A stretch of 64,000 nt of DNA, taken from JACCZR01 sp963830065 (lineage in GTDB: Bacteria; Actinomycetota; Thermoleophilia; Solirubrobacterales; Thermoleophilaceae). A model generated the notes under the pieces. It did no database searches, was not told the DNA's origin, and was given only the letters and a program-made list of their open reading frames with translations. The position numbers and the translations under genes are program-made. Positions 32,873 to 40,589 of the stretch are shown piece after piece (position 1 is the first letter of the stretch; every line of letters begins with the position of its first letter). The stretch spans positions 186,001-250,000 of the forward strand of contig CAWHLA010000008.1 in assembly GCA_963830065.1 (NCBI GenBank). The letters are read 5' to 3'.

Positions 32873-33780
32873 AGCCGGCGCTGGCGCCCGCGCTGGCCGG
32901 CCTGTGCCTCGCCGGATGCGGCGCCGCCGAGCGGGCGGGTCCAGATCCGGCCGGATTCCGCTCGCTTTCGGACCCACCCACCGCGAGCGCGGCAGCCGCA
33001 CCCAGTGGCGCCGCGGCACTGCTGGCCGCGCGGCGCGTGGCGGGCTACGGCCGCCGGCACGCTGCAAGCCGGCCGGAGGCCCGCGCCCACACCTACGTCG
33101 CGCGCGCCTTCCGCGAAGCGGGCCTGCGGACCTCGACCCAGGGCTTCCGCGTCCCCGGTCGCGGCCGCTCCCGCAACGTGATCGGAGCCGCCGACGGACG
33201 CCGCAGCTGCCTGCGGATAGTGATGGCCCACACCGACTCGGCCCGCGGGCCGGGCGCGAACGACAACGCCTCGGGGGTCGGCACCCTCGTGGCGCTGGCG
33301 CCGCGCATCGGGCGGCCGGCGTGCGACACCTGGCTGGTGGCCACCGGGTCCGAGGAGCGGATCATCACCGGTACGAGCGACCACCTGGGCGCGCTCGCGC
33401 TGGTGCGCAAGGTGCGTGCCCGCGGGCTGCGCCGGCGCTTGGGCTGGGCGCTGTCCCTGGACGAGGTGGGGCGCGACGGCGTGCGAAGCCGTGCGTTCTG
33501 GCTGCGCTCGCCGGCGCGGCGCCGCCGCGCGAGCGTGGAGGGAGCCCTGTTAGCGGCGGCCCGCCGGACCGGCGTGCCCACCGCCTTCAGACGCGACGGG
33601 CGCGACAGCAACTCCGACCACCGCGAGTTCGCCCGGGCCGGCCTGCCCGCGGCGAAGCTCGGCACCGGCCGGGCCGGAGAGCCCTGTCGGCACAGTGCCT
33701 GCGACCGGGCCGGCCGTCTGCGGAAGACGTCGCTGGCGCGCGCCCAGCGACTGGTGGAGAGAGCCTTGGCTCAGGGCTGA
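32869..33780 (+). CDS. Lipoprotein M28-family zinc aminopeptidase
   Basis: 303 residues. A short signal KPALAPALAGLCLAGC with lipobox places it on the outer face of the membrane. The M28 domain shows metal ligands in MAHTDSARGPGANDNASGVG (His, Asp), the catalytic Glu pair in ATGSEERII, Asp in LSLDEVGRDG and a final His in SNSDHREFARAG. The spacing is that of aminopeptidase S/Y-type exopeptidases. Arg-rich surface (RRRRAS). Coupled to the upstream DUF255 gene by a GTGA overlap. Probably trims peptides outside the membrane; specificity not deducible. Confidence 0.82.
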   Translation: MKPALAPALAGLCLAGCGAAERAGPDPAGFRSLSDPPTASAAAAPSGAAALLAARRVAGYGRRHAASRPEARAHTYVARAFREAGLRTSTQGFRVPGRGRSRNVIGAADGRRSCLRIVMAHTDSARGPGANDNASGVGTLVALAPRIGRPACDTWLVATGSEERIITGTSDHLGALALVRKVRARGLRRRLGWALSLDEVGRDGVRSRAFWLRSPARRRRASVEGALLAAARRTGVPTAFRRDGRDSNSDHREFARAGLPAAKLGTGRAGEPCRHSACDRAGRLRKTSLARAQRLVERALAQG

Positions 33781-33781
33781 C

Positions 33782-34075
33782 CTACTGCTGCTGGAGCTTC
33801 CAGCTGATGTTGCCCTGATCATCCTTCTGGGTCACGGCGACCGTGCCCGTCTCCCCGTCCCCCTTGACTGAGCACTGGAAGGTCGACTGGGCCTTGATCT
33901 CCACTTCCTCCGGGCAACTGACGTCCACGGTCTGGAGCTTCAGCTGCTGCTTGAGGCCGCTCTCGATCTCGGTCTCGGCCTGGTCGACGTTGAGTTTCGA
34001 GGTGCCGCAGCCCGCGACGGGCAGGGCAACCAGGAGGGCGATGGCCAGGGCGGGAAGCAGTCGGCGCGGGTTCAC
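33782..34075 (-). CDS. DUF4333-type lipoprotein, copy C
   Basis: 97 residues. Signal peptide with lipobox (ALAIALLVALPVAGCG), then a small domain with paired cysteines (VDVSCPEEVEIKAQSTFQCS) and a TGTVAVTQKDDQGNISW beta end. This is the DUF4333 pattern common in actinobacterial lipoproteins (CP..i....G..f.C.v). ATG 34073-34075. It is the last of three homologous genes in tandem (34444, 34118, 33782) downstream of an MMPL transporter. Function unknown; a surface-exposed accessory is likely. Confidence 0.8.
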   Translation of the reverse strand: MNPRRLLPALAIALLVALPVAGCGTSKLNVDQAETEIESGLKQQLKLQTVDVSCPEEVEIKAQSTFQCSVKGDGETGTVAVTQKDDQGNISWKLQQQ

Positions 34076-34117
34076 GCGCGGGCACTCTACAGGCGGGAAA
34101 CGGGGCAGCCGCTCGGC

Positions 34118-34417
34118 CTAGAGCCGTTCGACCGAGCGGAGGTCGACCTCCCACCGCACGCTGCCCTGGTCGTCCTGCTGGAAGACCTTGATGGTCCCCC
34201 TCACGCGGTCGGTCCGGAAGGGGCAGGTGACCGTCGAGCGCGCCTTGCGCTCGATCTTCGCCGGGCACGACACCTCGGCCTCGCGGACCCTGTTCTGCCG
34301 CTTGAGCCCGTCCTCGATGTCAGCCGACAGGGCGGCCCCGTTGAGGTCGCTGCTGCCGCCGCAGCCCGGCAGGGCGACGAGGGCGATCAGCGTGAGGAAG
34401 GCAGCGCACTTGCCCAT
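34118..34417 (-). CDS. DUF4333-type lipoprotein, copy B
   Basis: 99 residues from ATG 34415-34417 (GTG three codons upstream is an alternative). Signal AAFLTLIALVALPGCGG with lipobox, then AEVSCPAKIERKARSTVTCP and IKVFQQDDQGSVRWEV. Same DUF4333 layout as copies A and C, with two cysteines spaced about 16 residues apart that may form a disulfide. Middle gene of the triplet. No Shine-Dalgarno is visible, so it may rely on readthrough from copy A, 26 bases upstream. Confidence 0.75.
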   Translation of the reverse strand: MGKCAAFLTLIALVALPGCGGSSDLNGAALSADIEDGLKRQNRVREAEVSCPAKIERKARSTVTCPFRTDRVRGTIKVFQQDDQGSVRWEVDLRSVERL

Positions 34418-34443
34418 GGGCGCCACGAAGTCTGTCAGGGGGC

Positions 34444-34731
34444 CTATTCGCGGTACTGGTAGCGGACGTTGCCCTTGTCGTCCTGCTGCACGACCCGCAC
34501 CACGCCCTTGTCCTGCCCGACGGTGGCCGGGCAGCTGAAAGTGGCCATGGCCTGGAGCTTGATCTCCTTGGGGCAGCGCACCTGGACCTCCTGCCCCTTC
34601 TGCTTGGAGGAGAGGTCCTGTTCGATCTTGGTCTCGAGCTCAGTGCCGGCCAGCGTGCCGCCGCAGCCGGCCATCGCGAGGAGCCCGAGGAGCGCGGCAA
34701 CAGCGAACATCCGGCGGGGGCGCGCTCTCAC
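34444..34731 (-). CDS. DUF4333-type lipoprotein, copy A
   Basis: 95 residues from GTG 34729-34731, which gives an Arg-rich n-region (RARPRRM) before the lipobox AALLGLLAMAGCGG; ATG 34710 would lose that charge. The domain shows VQVRCPKEIKLQAMATFSCP and VVRVVQQDDKGNVRYQY. Eleven bases separate it from the end of the MMPL gene, so it is probably co-transcribed with the transporter. The three copies differ mainly in charge, suggesting diversification after tandem duplication. Confidence 0.78.
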   Translation of the reverse strand: MRARPRRMFAVAALLGLLAMAGCGGTLAGTELETKIEQDLSSKQKGQEVQVRCPKEIKLQAMATFSCPATVGQDKGVVRVVQQDDKGNVRYQYRE

Positions 34732-34742
34732 GCGCGGGCACT

Positions 34743-37253
34743 CTAGCGAGGCTCTTTGGCGAGCTTGGACGGCCACCAGACCTTCGGGCCGATCTGGAGG
34801 ACCAGGGCCGGGACGAGCACGCTCCTGACCAGGAACGTGTCGAGCAGAACCCCAAACGCGACCACGAATCCGATCTCGGTGAGGAAGACCAGGGGCAGCA
34901 CCGCGAGCACCGAGAAGGTGCCGGCCAGCACGATGCCTGCGCTGGTGATCACGCCGCCGGTGACCGCCAGCGCGCGCAGCATCCCTTCCCTGGTCCCGTG
35001 CTCGAGGCTCTCCTCCCGCGCGCGAGCGACGAGGAAGATGTTGTAGTCGACCCCCAGCGCGACGAGGAAGATGAACGCGAACAGAGGCAGCGACGGATCC
35101 GAGCCGGGGAAGTCGAAGATCACGTCGTAGACGAGGTAGCCGACCCCCAGAGCGGCGCCGAAGCTGAGGATCACCGTGCCGATCAGCAGGAGCGGGGCGA
35201 TGACCGCGCGCAGGAGCACCATCAGGATCAGGAACACGACCACGAGCACGATCGGGGGGATCAGCGCCGAGTCGGACGCCGCGGCCTCGCGCACGTCGAA
35301 CTCCACCGCGGTGGGGCCGCCCACGAGCGTGCCCGCCGCGGCCCCCCCGGCCGCCTCGCGGATGGGCTCCACCAGGTCGAACGCCTCGGTCGAGTAGGGC
35401 TGCGGGACCAGGGTGGCCTGGACCAGCACGCCGTCCTTGCCCTGCGCCACCGGGGGCGACACCGCCTCGACACCCTGGACGCCCTCGAGGGCCTTGGTGA
35501 CCTTGGCCACCTGGCCGGAATCCGGGACGATGACGTCCGTCGGCACGCTCGCGCCGGCAGGGAAGCTCTTGCTGAGGATCTCCTGCCCCTCCACCGACTC
35601 GACCTTGGTGCGGTAGCTGTCGTTGGTCGTGAGGTCGGTCGAGAAGAAGGCCAGTCCCGCGGTCATGATCAGCAGCACGGCCACCGCCCCGGCGGCCACG
35701 CGAGCGGGCGAGTCGGCCACCCTCTGACCGACCCGGCTCCAGAAGCCGTGCGTCGCGTCGGTCGGCTTCGCGTTGCGGTAGCGGCGAAGCTCGTATGGCG
35801 TGAACACCGCCTTGTCCAGCGGCTGCATCAAGGACGGCAGGCGCCTGCCGGACACCCGTCGCAGCAGCCCGCTCAGCACGAACAGGGGTGCGAACACGAA
35901 GACGATCAAGCTCGCGGCGAAGACCCTCAGCAGCGCGGAGACCCGGCTCCCCTCGACGATCGCGCGGCGGGCTCGGTCGCTCACGGCTTCGGAAGGCGCG
36001 GTCTCGGGGGTGTGGGGCACGAACGGCCAGAACGCGCGCCGGCCGAAGATCGTAAGCAGGGCCGGCAGCAAGGTCAGCATCGAGAGCGCCGCGCACGCCA
36101 CGCCCATGGCGGCGATCGGCCCGAGGCCGGCCGTGCCGTTGACCTTGGCGATGGTCAGGCACAGGAGAGCCGCGATCACCGTCGCGGCCGAGGCGAACAC
36201 CGCCGGGCCGGCCGAGGTCATCGCGGCCCGGATCGCGGTGTAGCGGTCGTTGGTGGTGCGCAGCTCCTCGCGATAGCGCGCCGCTATCAGGAGCGCATAG
36301 TCCGTTCCCGCGCCCAGCACCAGCACGGACATGATCGAGCTCGACTGGCCGTTGATCGTCACCCCCAGCTCGGAGAGCCCGTAGCCGACCGAACGGGCGA
36401 GCATCTCCGCGAAGACCACCGCGGCCAGGGGAATGAAGAGGAAGATCGGCGAGCGGTAGATCGCGATCAGCAGCACGATCACCAGCAGCACGGCGGCGAA
36501 CAGCAGCGTGCCGTTGATCGACTCGAAGACCTCGATGGCGTCGGCCCCGTAGCCGGCGCCGCCGGTCACCTTCACCTGGAGCCCCCCACCGGGGTCGGAG
36601 GCGATGTCGCGCCAGTACTGGACGGGATCCAGGATCGAGTCCGACTCCCCGTCGCCCTTGATGTAGGCCGTGACGATCGCGGCCTTGCCGTCGGGTGAGC
36701 AGATGGGGCCGACGAACGGTGAGTAGCCGTCGGGCTGGCCCGGCACCGGGGTCGTGGGTCCCGCGCAGCCCTGGGGCTGGTCCTCGGCTCCGGGTGGCGG
36801 TACGCCCTGCCCGCCCGACCCGCCGCCCCCCTCGGGCGCCGAGGACGCGCCTCCGCCCCCCTGGCTCGGCTCGGAGCTGCCGCCCTGGCCTCCGGACGCG
36901 GCGGTCGGGCCATCGGCAATGACCGCCCGGAAGCGCTTCTCGCTCATCTTCTTGACGTCGGCGGCGATCGTCTTGCGGTCGTCGGGCGTCAGTCCCGACT
37001 CGCGCCGGTAGACGATCGCGGCGGGCGCCAACTCGCCGCCCTGGAGGTTCTCCGCCTTCTCGAGGACCTTGGTCGACTCGGCGTCCCCGGGCAGGAACGA
37101 AGTCGACTCGTTGCTCTCGGCGTCGGTGAACTTGGTCGGCAGCTGCGCCGGCCCGACGGCGATGAAGATGCCGACGATCCAGATCGCGAACACGACCCAC
37201 TTGGCCCGGCGGGACCCGGCGAAGGCGAAGATCGAGGAGCGGCCGGAGCTCAC
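34743..37253 (-). CDS. MMPL/RND-family membrane transporter
   Basis: 836 residues, GTG at 37251-37253. Twelve helices in two halves. An N-terminal helix (RRAKWVVFAIWIVGIFIAVG) is followed by a periplasmic loop with a Gly/Ser/Pro-rich insertion (about 125-165). A core with VLGAGTDYALLIAARYREEL, the MMPL motif at the first repeat, is mirrored by VALGVDYNIFLVARAREESL in the second, each with the Asp-Tyr pair proposed to relay protons. ITSAGIVLAGTFSVLAVLP comes near the end. MMPL proteins export lipids or drugs. A MarR regulator is divergent, 68 bases away, and three small lipoproteins lie downstream as possible accessory subunits (inference). Confidence 0.93.
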   Translation of the reverse strand: MSSGRSSIFAFAGSRRAKWVVFAIWIVGIFIAVGPAQLPTKFTDAESNESTSFLPGDAESTKVLEKAENLQGGELAPAAIVYRRESGLTPDDRKTIAADVKKMSEKRFRAVIADGPTAASGGQGGSSEPSQGGGGASSAPEGGGGSGGQGVPPPGAEDQPQGCAGPTTPVPGQPDGYSPFVGPICSPDGKAAIVTAYIKGDGESDSILDPVQYWRDIASDPGGGLQVKVTGGAGYGADAIEVFESINGTLLFAAVLLVIVLLIAIYRSPIFLFIPLAAVVFAEMLARSVGYGLSELGVTINGQSSSIMSVLVLGAGTDYALLIAARYREELRTTNDRYTAIRAAMTSAGPAVFASAATVIAALLCLTIAKVNGTAGLGPIAAMGVACAALSMLTLLPALLTIFGRRAFWPFVPHTPETAPSEAVSDRARRAIVEGSRVSALLRVFAASLIVFVFAPLFVLSGLLRRVSGRRLPSLMQPLDKAVFTPYELRRYRNAKPTDATHGFWSRVGQRVADSPARVAAGAVAVLLIMTAGLAFFSTDLTTNDSYRTKVESVEGQEILSKSFPAGASVPTDVIVPDSGQVAKVTKALEGVQGVEAVSPPVAQGKDGVLVQATLVPQPYSTEAFDLVEPIREAAGGAAAGTLVGGPTAVEFDVREAAASDSALIPPIVLVVVFLILMVLLRAVIAPLLLIGTVILSFGAALGVGYLVYDVIFDFPGSDPSLPLFAFIFLVALGVDYNIFLVARAREESLEHGTREGMLRALAVTGGVITSAGIVLAGTFSVLAVLPLVFLTEIGFVVAFGVLLDTFLVRSVLVPALVLQIGPKVWWPSKLAKEPR

Positions 37254-37278
37254 GAGGGCTTACCTCTATCAGATATCG

Positions 37279-37308
37279 CTTTGCCGCAAAGAGTCTTTGT
37301 GACTAAGA
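37279..37308. promoter_or_regulatory. Paired palindromes between the MMPL and MarR genes
   Basis: CTTTGC-c-GCAAAG (37279-37291) is a perfect palindrome with one central base. A weaker one, TCTT-tgtgact-AAGA, follows at 37294-37308. Both lie in the 68-base divergent region, which is markedly AT-richer than its surroundings. The position suits MarR autoregulation together with repression of the transporter. Confidence 0.55.
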
Positions 37309-37321
37309 TGTTTCGTCGCCC

Positions 37322-37780
37322 TTGTCCGATCCGGCTGAACTACTCACCGCGCTACGCCGCTTTGGCTTGGAGAACGACCGCTTGGACGCAATCGTGGCCC
37401 GCCACATCGACGCCGGGCCGGCGGAGTTCCGGGCGATGGACCACCTCCACGCCACGGGCGAGCTCACGCCGGGCCAGCTGTGCGACCGGCTCGCTCTGAC
37501 GTCCGGCGCGGTCACCGGCCTGATCGACCGCCTGGTCAGCCACGGGTGGGTCGAGCGCGTCCCCCACGCGACCGACCGCCGGTCCGTGGTCATCCGGCCG
37601 GCGAGCCGCTCAGGCGAGGCGCCAAAGCTGTACGCCGCCTACGGCAAACGCCTGATGGAGGCCGCCGAACGCCTGTCGGACGAGGACTCCCGGGGGTGCC
37701 GGGCCTTCCTGGACGAGGCGGCCGAGGCGGCACGCGCGACCGCGGATGAGCTCAGGGGATCAACGGAGTCGAGCCTCTAA
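37322..37780 (+). CDS. MarR-family transcriptional regulator
   Basis: 152 residues from TTG 37322. Winged helix-turn-helix: FRAMDHLHATGELTPGQLCD, LALTSGAVTGLIDRLVSHGW (recognition helix) and VERVPHATDRRSVVIRP (wing with the MarR DR-x-x arginine). Flanking helices form the dimer. TTG is the only start that places the first helix correctly after the operator region. Divergent from the MMPL exporter, which it probably represses in the absence of ligand (inference from arrangement and palindromes). Confidence 0.85.
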   Translation: MSDPAELLTALRRFGLENDRLDAIVARHIDAGPAEFRAMDHLHATGELTPGQLCDRLALTSGAVTGLIDRLVSHGWVERVPHATDRRSVVIRPASRSGEAPKLYAAYGKRLMEAAERLSDEDSRGCRAFLDEAAEAARATADELRGSTESSL

Positions 37781-37799
37781 GCCGAGCGAAAACCGAGCA

Positions 37800-37858
37800 T
37801 CGCGGGGGAAGCAGCGGGCGAAGCCTGCTCCGCAGGCGAGACCGCGATGACCCCGCGA
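37800..37858. terminator. Nested inverted repeat between convergent MarR and glutamine synthetase genes
   Basis: Outer arms TCGCGGGG (37800-37807) and CCCCGCGA (37851-37858) enclose an inner hairpin GCCTGC-tcc-GCAGGC (37823-37837). It lies in the 97-base gap between two converging genes, so a bidirectional terminator or barrier is likely. There is no T-run. Confidence 0.4.
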
Positions 37859-37877
37859 GGCGAAGGTTTGCAGCCGG

Positions 37878-39230
37878 CTAGAGGATCGGCAGGTAGCGGT
37901 CGAGCTCCCACTGGGTGACCTGCACCCGGTAGTCCTCCCACTCCTGGCGCTTGATCTCCACGAAGCGGTTGAAGATGTGCTCGCCGAAGGTGCGGAGCAT
38001 CAGCTCCGACTCGGCGGTCAGCTCGATCGCCTCGCCCAGCGTCTCCGGTAGCTGCTCGATACCGAGCCGCTTCCGGTCGTCGGGAGACAGGTGGTACAGG
38101 TTCTTGTCCATCGGCTCGGGGAGCTCGTAGCCCTTCTCGATGCCCTCCAGTCCCGCCTGCAGCAACGCCGCGAAGGTGAGGTAGGGATTGCAGGCGGGGT
38201 CCGGGCAGCGAAGCTCCATGCGGGTGGCCTGCTCCTTGCCGGGGTGGTAGAGCGGCACCCGCACCAGGGCGGAGCGGTTGCGCCGTGACCACGCGCAGTA
38301 CACGGGCGCCTCGTAGCCGGGCACCAGGCGCTTGTAGGAGTTGACCCACTGGGCGAACACCGACGCGATCTCGCGGGCGTGCTTGAGCTGACCGGCGATG
38401 AAGGCCTTGCCGACGTCGGAGAGGAAGTACTGGTCGTTGGGGTCGAAGAACGCGTTGCGACCCTCGTTGAACAGCGACTGGTGGGTGTGCATTCCCGAGC
38501 CGTTCTCGCCGAACAGCGGCTTGGGCATGAAGGTCGCGTGCCACCCGTACTTCATGGCGTACTCCTTCACGGTGATGCGGTAGGTCATGCAGTCGTCGGC
38601 CATCTTCAGCGCGTCGGCGTAGCGCATGTCGATCTCGTGCTGTGAGGGCCCGACCTCGTGGTGGGTGTACTCCACGTGGATGCCGAGCTGCTCGAGGGCG
38701 AGGACGGTCTCGCGGCGGACGTCGGAGCCGGCATCGAGCGTGGTGAGGTCGAAGTAGCCGCCCTCGTCCAGGGTCTCGGGTTGGTTGCCGTTCTCGGCCT
38801 TTGAGCTACGGAAGTAGAAGTACTCGAGCTCGGGGCCGACGTTGAAGCGGTCGAAGCCCATCGACTCCGCCCGCTCGAGCGCGCGGCGCAGCACGTTGCG
38901 CGGGTCGCCCTCGTAGGGCTCGCGACTGGGGGTCATGACGTCGCAGAACATCCGCGCGACGCCCTGCTCCTCGGGCCGCCAGGGCAGCACCTTGAAGGTG
39001 GACACGTCGGGCATGGCGATCATGTCCGACTCCTCGATTGCGTTGAAGCCGGTGATCGAGGAGCCGTCGAAGCCCATGCCGCCCTCGAAGGCGTCGTCGA
39101 GCTCCGATGAGTTGACCGAGAAGCTCTTGAGCTGACCGAGGATGTCGGTGAACCAGAGCCGGATGAAGCGGATGTCCCGCTCCTCGACCTCGGCCTTGAC
39201 GCTCTCCCTGGTCGCCTGCTGGTCGGCCAC
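37878..39230 (-). CDS. glnA: Type I glutamine synthetase
   Basis: 450 residues. Makes glutamine from glutamate, ammonia and ATP. Motifs: DGSSITGFNAIEESDMIAMP (beta-grasp, Asp latch), GPELEYFYF metal ligands, HHEVGPSQHEIDMRYADALK, the nucleotide/metal loop GENGSGMHTHQSLF, RNRSALVRVPLYHPGKEQAT and NPYLTFAALLQAGLEGIEKG. KNLYHLSPDDRK near residue 380 is where GSI-beta enzymes carry the adenylylated Tyr (NLYDLP); Tyr is present but the flanking residues differ. GTG at 39228-39230; no strong ribosome site is visible. Cytosolic dodecamer expected. Confidence 0.94.
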   Translation of the reverse strand: MADQQATRESVKAEVEERDIRFIRLWFTDILGQLKSFSVNSSELDDAFEGGMGFDGSSITGFNAIEESDMIAMPDVSTFKVLPWRPEEQGVARMFCDVMTPSREPYEGDPRNVLRRALERAESMGFDRFNVGPELEYFYFRSSKAENGNQPETLDEGGYFDLTTLDAGSDVRRETVLALEQLGIHVEYTHHEVGPSQHEIDMRYADALKMADDCMTYRITVKEYAMKYGWHATFMPKPLFGENGSGMHTHQSLFNEGRNAFFDPNDQYFLSDVGKAFIAGQLKHAREIASVFAQWVNSYKRLVPGYEAPVYCAWSRRNRSALVRVPLYHPGKEQATRMELRCPDPACNPYLTFAALLQAGLEGIEKGYELPEPMDKNLYHLSPDDRKRLGIEQLPETLGEAIELTAESELMLRTFGEHIFNRFVEIKRQEWEDYRVQVTQWELDRYLPIL

Positions 39231-39254
39231 GAAGCGGAAGCTACACGGAGTGGG

Positions 39255-39608
39255 CTAGAGCCAGTCCTGCGCCCAGTCCTTCAGGGCGCGGACGGCGGGC
39301 TCGAGCGCCCGCCCCTTCTCGGTCAGCGCGTACTCGACGCGGGCGGGCAGCTCGTCGTGCACCCGGCGCTCGACGATGTCCTCACCCTCCAGCTCCTTCA
39401 GGCGCTCGGACAGCAGCCGGTCGGAGAGGTCGGGCACCAGGGCCTTGATCTCCGAGAAGCGCAGCGGGCCGTCCATCAGCACGCTGAGGATCGCTCCGGT
39501 CCAGCGCTTGCCGACGAGCTCGACGGCGTGGTGATACAGAGAGCAGCAGGTCGAGCGCTCCTCCGCACTCTGCTCCGGCGTTGCCTCGGCCCTTACTGAA
39601 ACGGCCAT
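39255..39608 (-). CDS. HxlR-family transcriptional regulator
   Basis: 117 residues. Winged helix of the HxlR type: AVELVGKRWTGAILSVLMDG, PLRFSEIKALVPDLSDRLLS, ERLKELEGEDIVERRVHDEL and a VEYALTEKGRALEPAV wing. A Cys-Cys pair (STCCSLYHH) precedes the domain, where redox-sensing members keep a conserved cysteine. The next gene upstream on the same strand is an AhpD-like protein 43 bases away, so this regulator may belong to a thiol-stress pair. ATG at 39606-39608. Confidence 0.88.
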   Translation of the reverse strand: MAVSVRAEATPEQSAEERSTCCSLYHHAVELVGKRWTGAILSVLMDGPLRFSEIKALVPDLSDRLLSERLKELEGEDIVERRVHDELPARVEYALTEKGRALEPAVRALKDWAQDWL

Positions 39609-39651
39609 TCACAGAAGCCTAGCCGCGTGGCCCGGCGGTATCCAGCCCCGC

Positions 39652-40215
39652 CTACGCGGCGGTGAGCACGCGGCCCTTTTCACCCGATCCGTCCTTGGGC
39701 ACCTCTCCGGAGCGGACGACCAGGTTGCTGAACTGCGCCAGCGCCACATTGGCCACCGCCTCCAGGATCTGCTCGTCGGTCCAGCCTGCCTCGCGAGCCT
39801 CCTCCTGCAGGTGCAACGGGGGCGCGCCGTCGGCATCCACGACGCCGCGGACGAAGGTCAGCAGGGCGTGCTCGCCCTCGTCGCGCGAGTCGAACTCACG
39901 GGCCCGGGCGATCTCGTCGAGGCCCAGCCCGGCCTCGCGCGCGCTGCGCTGGAGGTTGGAAAGCTCGTACTCCCCTCCCCCGTGCTCGGCCACGGCGAGT
40001 GCGATCCGCTGCTGGGTGGCCGCCGGCAGGCTGCCGTGGCGAAGCTCGGAACGAAGGTGCGTGTAGGCGCGGAGCGCGGCCGGCGAGCCGGCGAGCACGC
40101 CCAGGAAGTTCGAGACCTGGCCGCCGCCGGCGAGCGCGGCCTTGAGCAGGGGCGCGCTGCGCTCGGGCGCAGTCAACTCATCGTGTACCTGGAAACGACT
40201 CTCCTTGACCTTCAT
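39652..40215 (-). CDS. AhpD/carboxymuconolactone-decarboxylase-like protein lacking the CxxC
   Basis: 187 residues. The all-alpha AhpD fold is clear: NFLGVLAGSPAALRAYTHLR, QQRIALAVAEHGGGEYELSN and LTFVRGVVDADGAPPLHLQE, then WTDEQILEAVANVALAQFSN. In active members the central segment reads EYCLSAH with CxxC and His. Here it is EYELSNLQRSAREAGL, with Glu, Asn and Gln at the cysteine and histidine positions, so peroxidase chemistry is unlikely. It may act as a binding or regulatory relative. ATG 40213-40215 is used (GAGG seven bases before); GTG one codon upstream is possible. Confidence 0.75.
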   Translation of the reverse strand: MKVKESRFQVHDELTAPERSAPLLKAALAGGGQVSNFLGVLAGSPAALRAYTHLRSELRHGSLPAATQQRIALAVAEHGGGEYELSNLQRSAREAGLGLDEIARAREFDSRDEGEHALLTFVRGVVDADGAPPLHLQEEAREAGWTDEQILEAVANVALAQFSNLVVRSGEVPKDGSGEKGRVLTAA

Positions 40216-40273
40216 CACGTGTCCTCTACCCGGGAGTACGGGCGAGAACCTGCCTCGGACGCCTAAACGGTGT

Positions 40274-40573
40274 CTAAGAGCTGGCCGTGACGACGGCCAT
40301 GAAGATCAGGAACAGGCCCAGCAGCAGCGCGTAGAGCGCCATCCGGTCGGGAGCCGAGGAGAACCGGCTCGAGGGGGCGGGCCGGCGCGTGCGTGCCGGC
40401 GTGGGCTGGCCCTTGATCCGAACGGTCCGTCGCTCACCCGGCACCGGGGCCGGCGTGGCGGTCGCCCTCGCGGGAGCCGGGTCCTGCACCAGCTCCAGCC
40501 GGGGCTTCGAAACGAACCGCTCTTCGTATTCATCCACCCGCTGTAACGCGCGGGCACCCGCTGCTTCGCTCAT
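40274..40573 (-). CDS. 99-residue C-terminally anchored protein under c-di-AMP riboswitch control
   Basis: No family recognised. Residues 1-75 are hydrophilic: acidic at first (QRVDEYEERFVSKPRLELVQ), then Pro/Ala/Thr-rich and strongly basic (GERRTVRIKGQPTPARTRRP). One membrane helix ends the protein (about 78-97, MALYALLLGLFLIFMAVVTA). With no signal peptide the bulk should face the cytoplasm, as in tail-anchored proteins. ATG 40571-40573 with AAGGAAAGAG upstream. The ydaO riboswitch (40590-40726) ends 16 bases before the start, so expression should respond to c-di-AMP. The single-pass, disordered basic tail recalls small envelope or division-associated regulators. That is only a suggestion. 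Confidence 0.72.
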   Translation of the reverse strand: MSEAAGARALQRVDEYEERFVSKPRLELVQDPAPARATATPAPVPGERRTVRIKGQPTPARTRRPAPSSRFSSAPDRMALYALLLGLFLIFMAVVTASS

Positions 40574-40589
40574 GGCTCTCTTTCCTTCG

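Noticed and set aside
31061..33067. A 668-codon frame antisense to the DUF255 gene
   Set aside because: Composition is repetitive H, R, G, V with no domain. The opposite strand holds well-conserved motifs over the whole length.
34998..36698. A 566-codon plus-strand frame inside the MMPL gene
   Set aside because: Mostly H, D, R, Q residues arising from antisense of membrane-helix codons; no start context or family.
34444..37200. A 918-codon minus-strand frame overlapping the MMPL gene
   Set aside because: It is Arg/Gly/Pro-rich and out of frame with the clear MMPL motifs. Only its end codes for the first DUF4333 lipoprotein.
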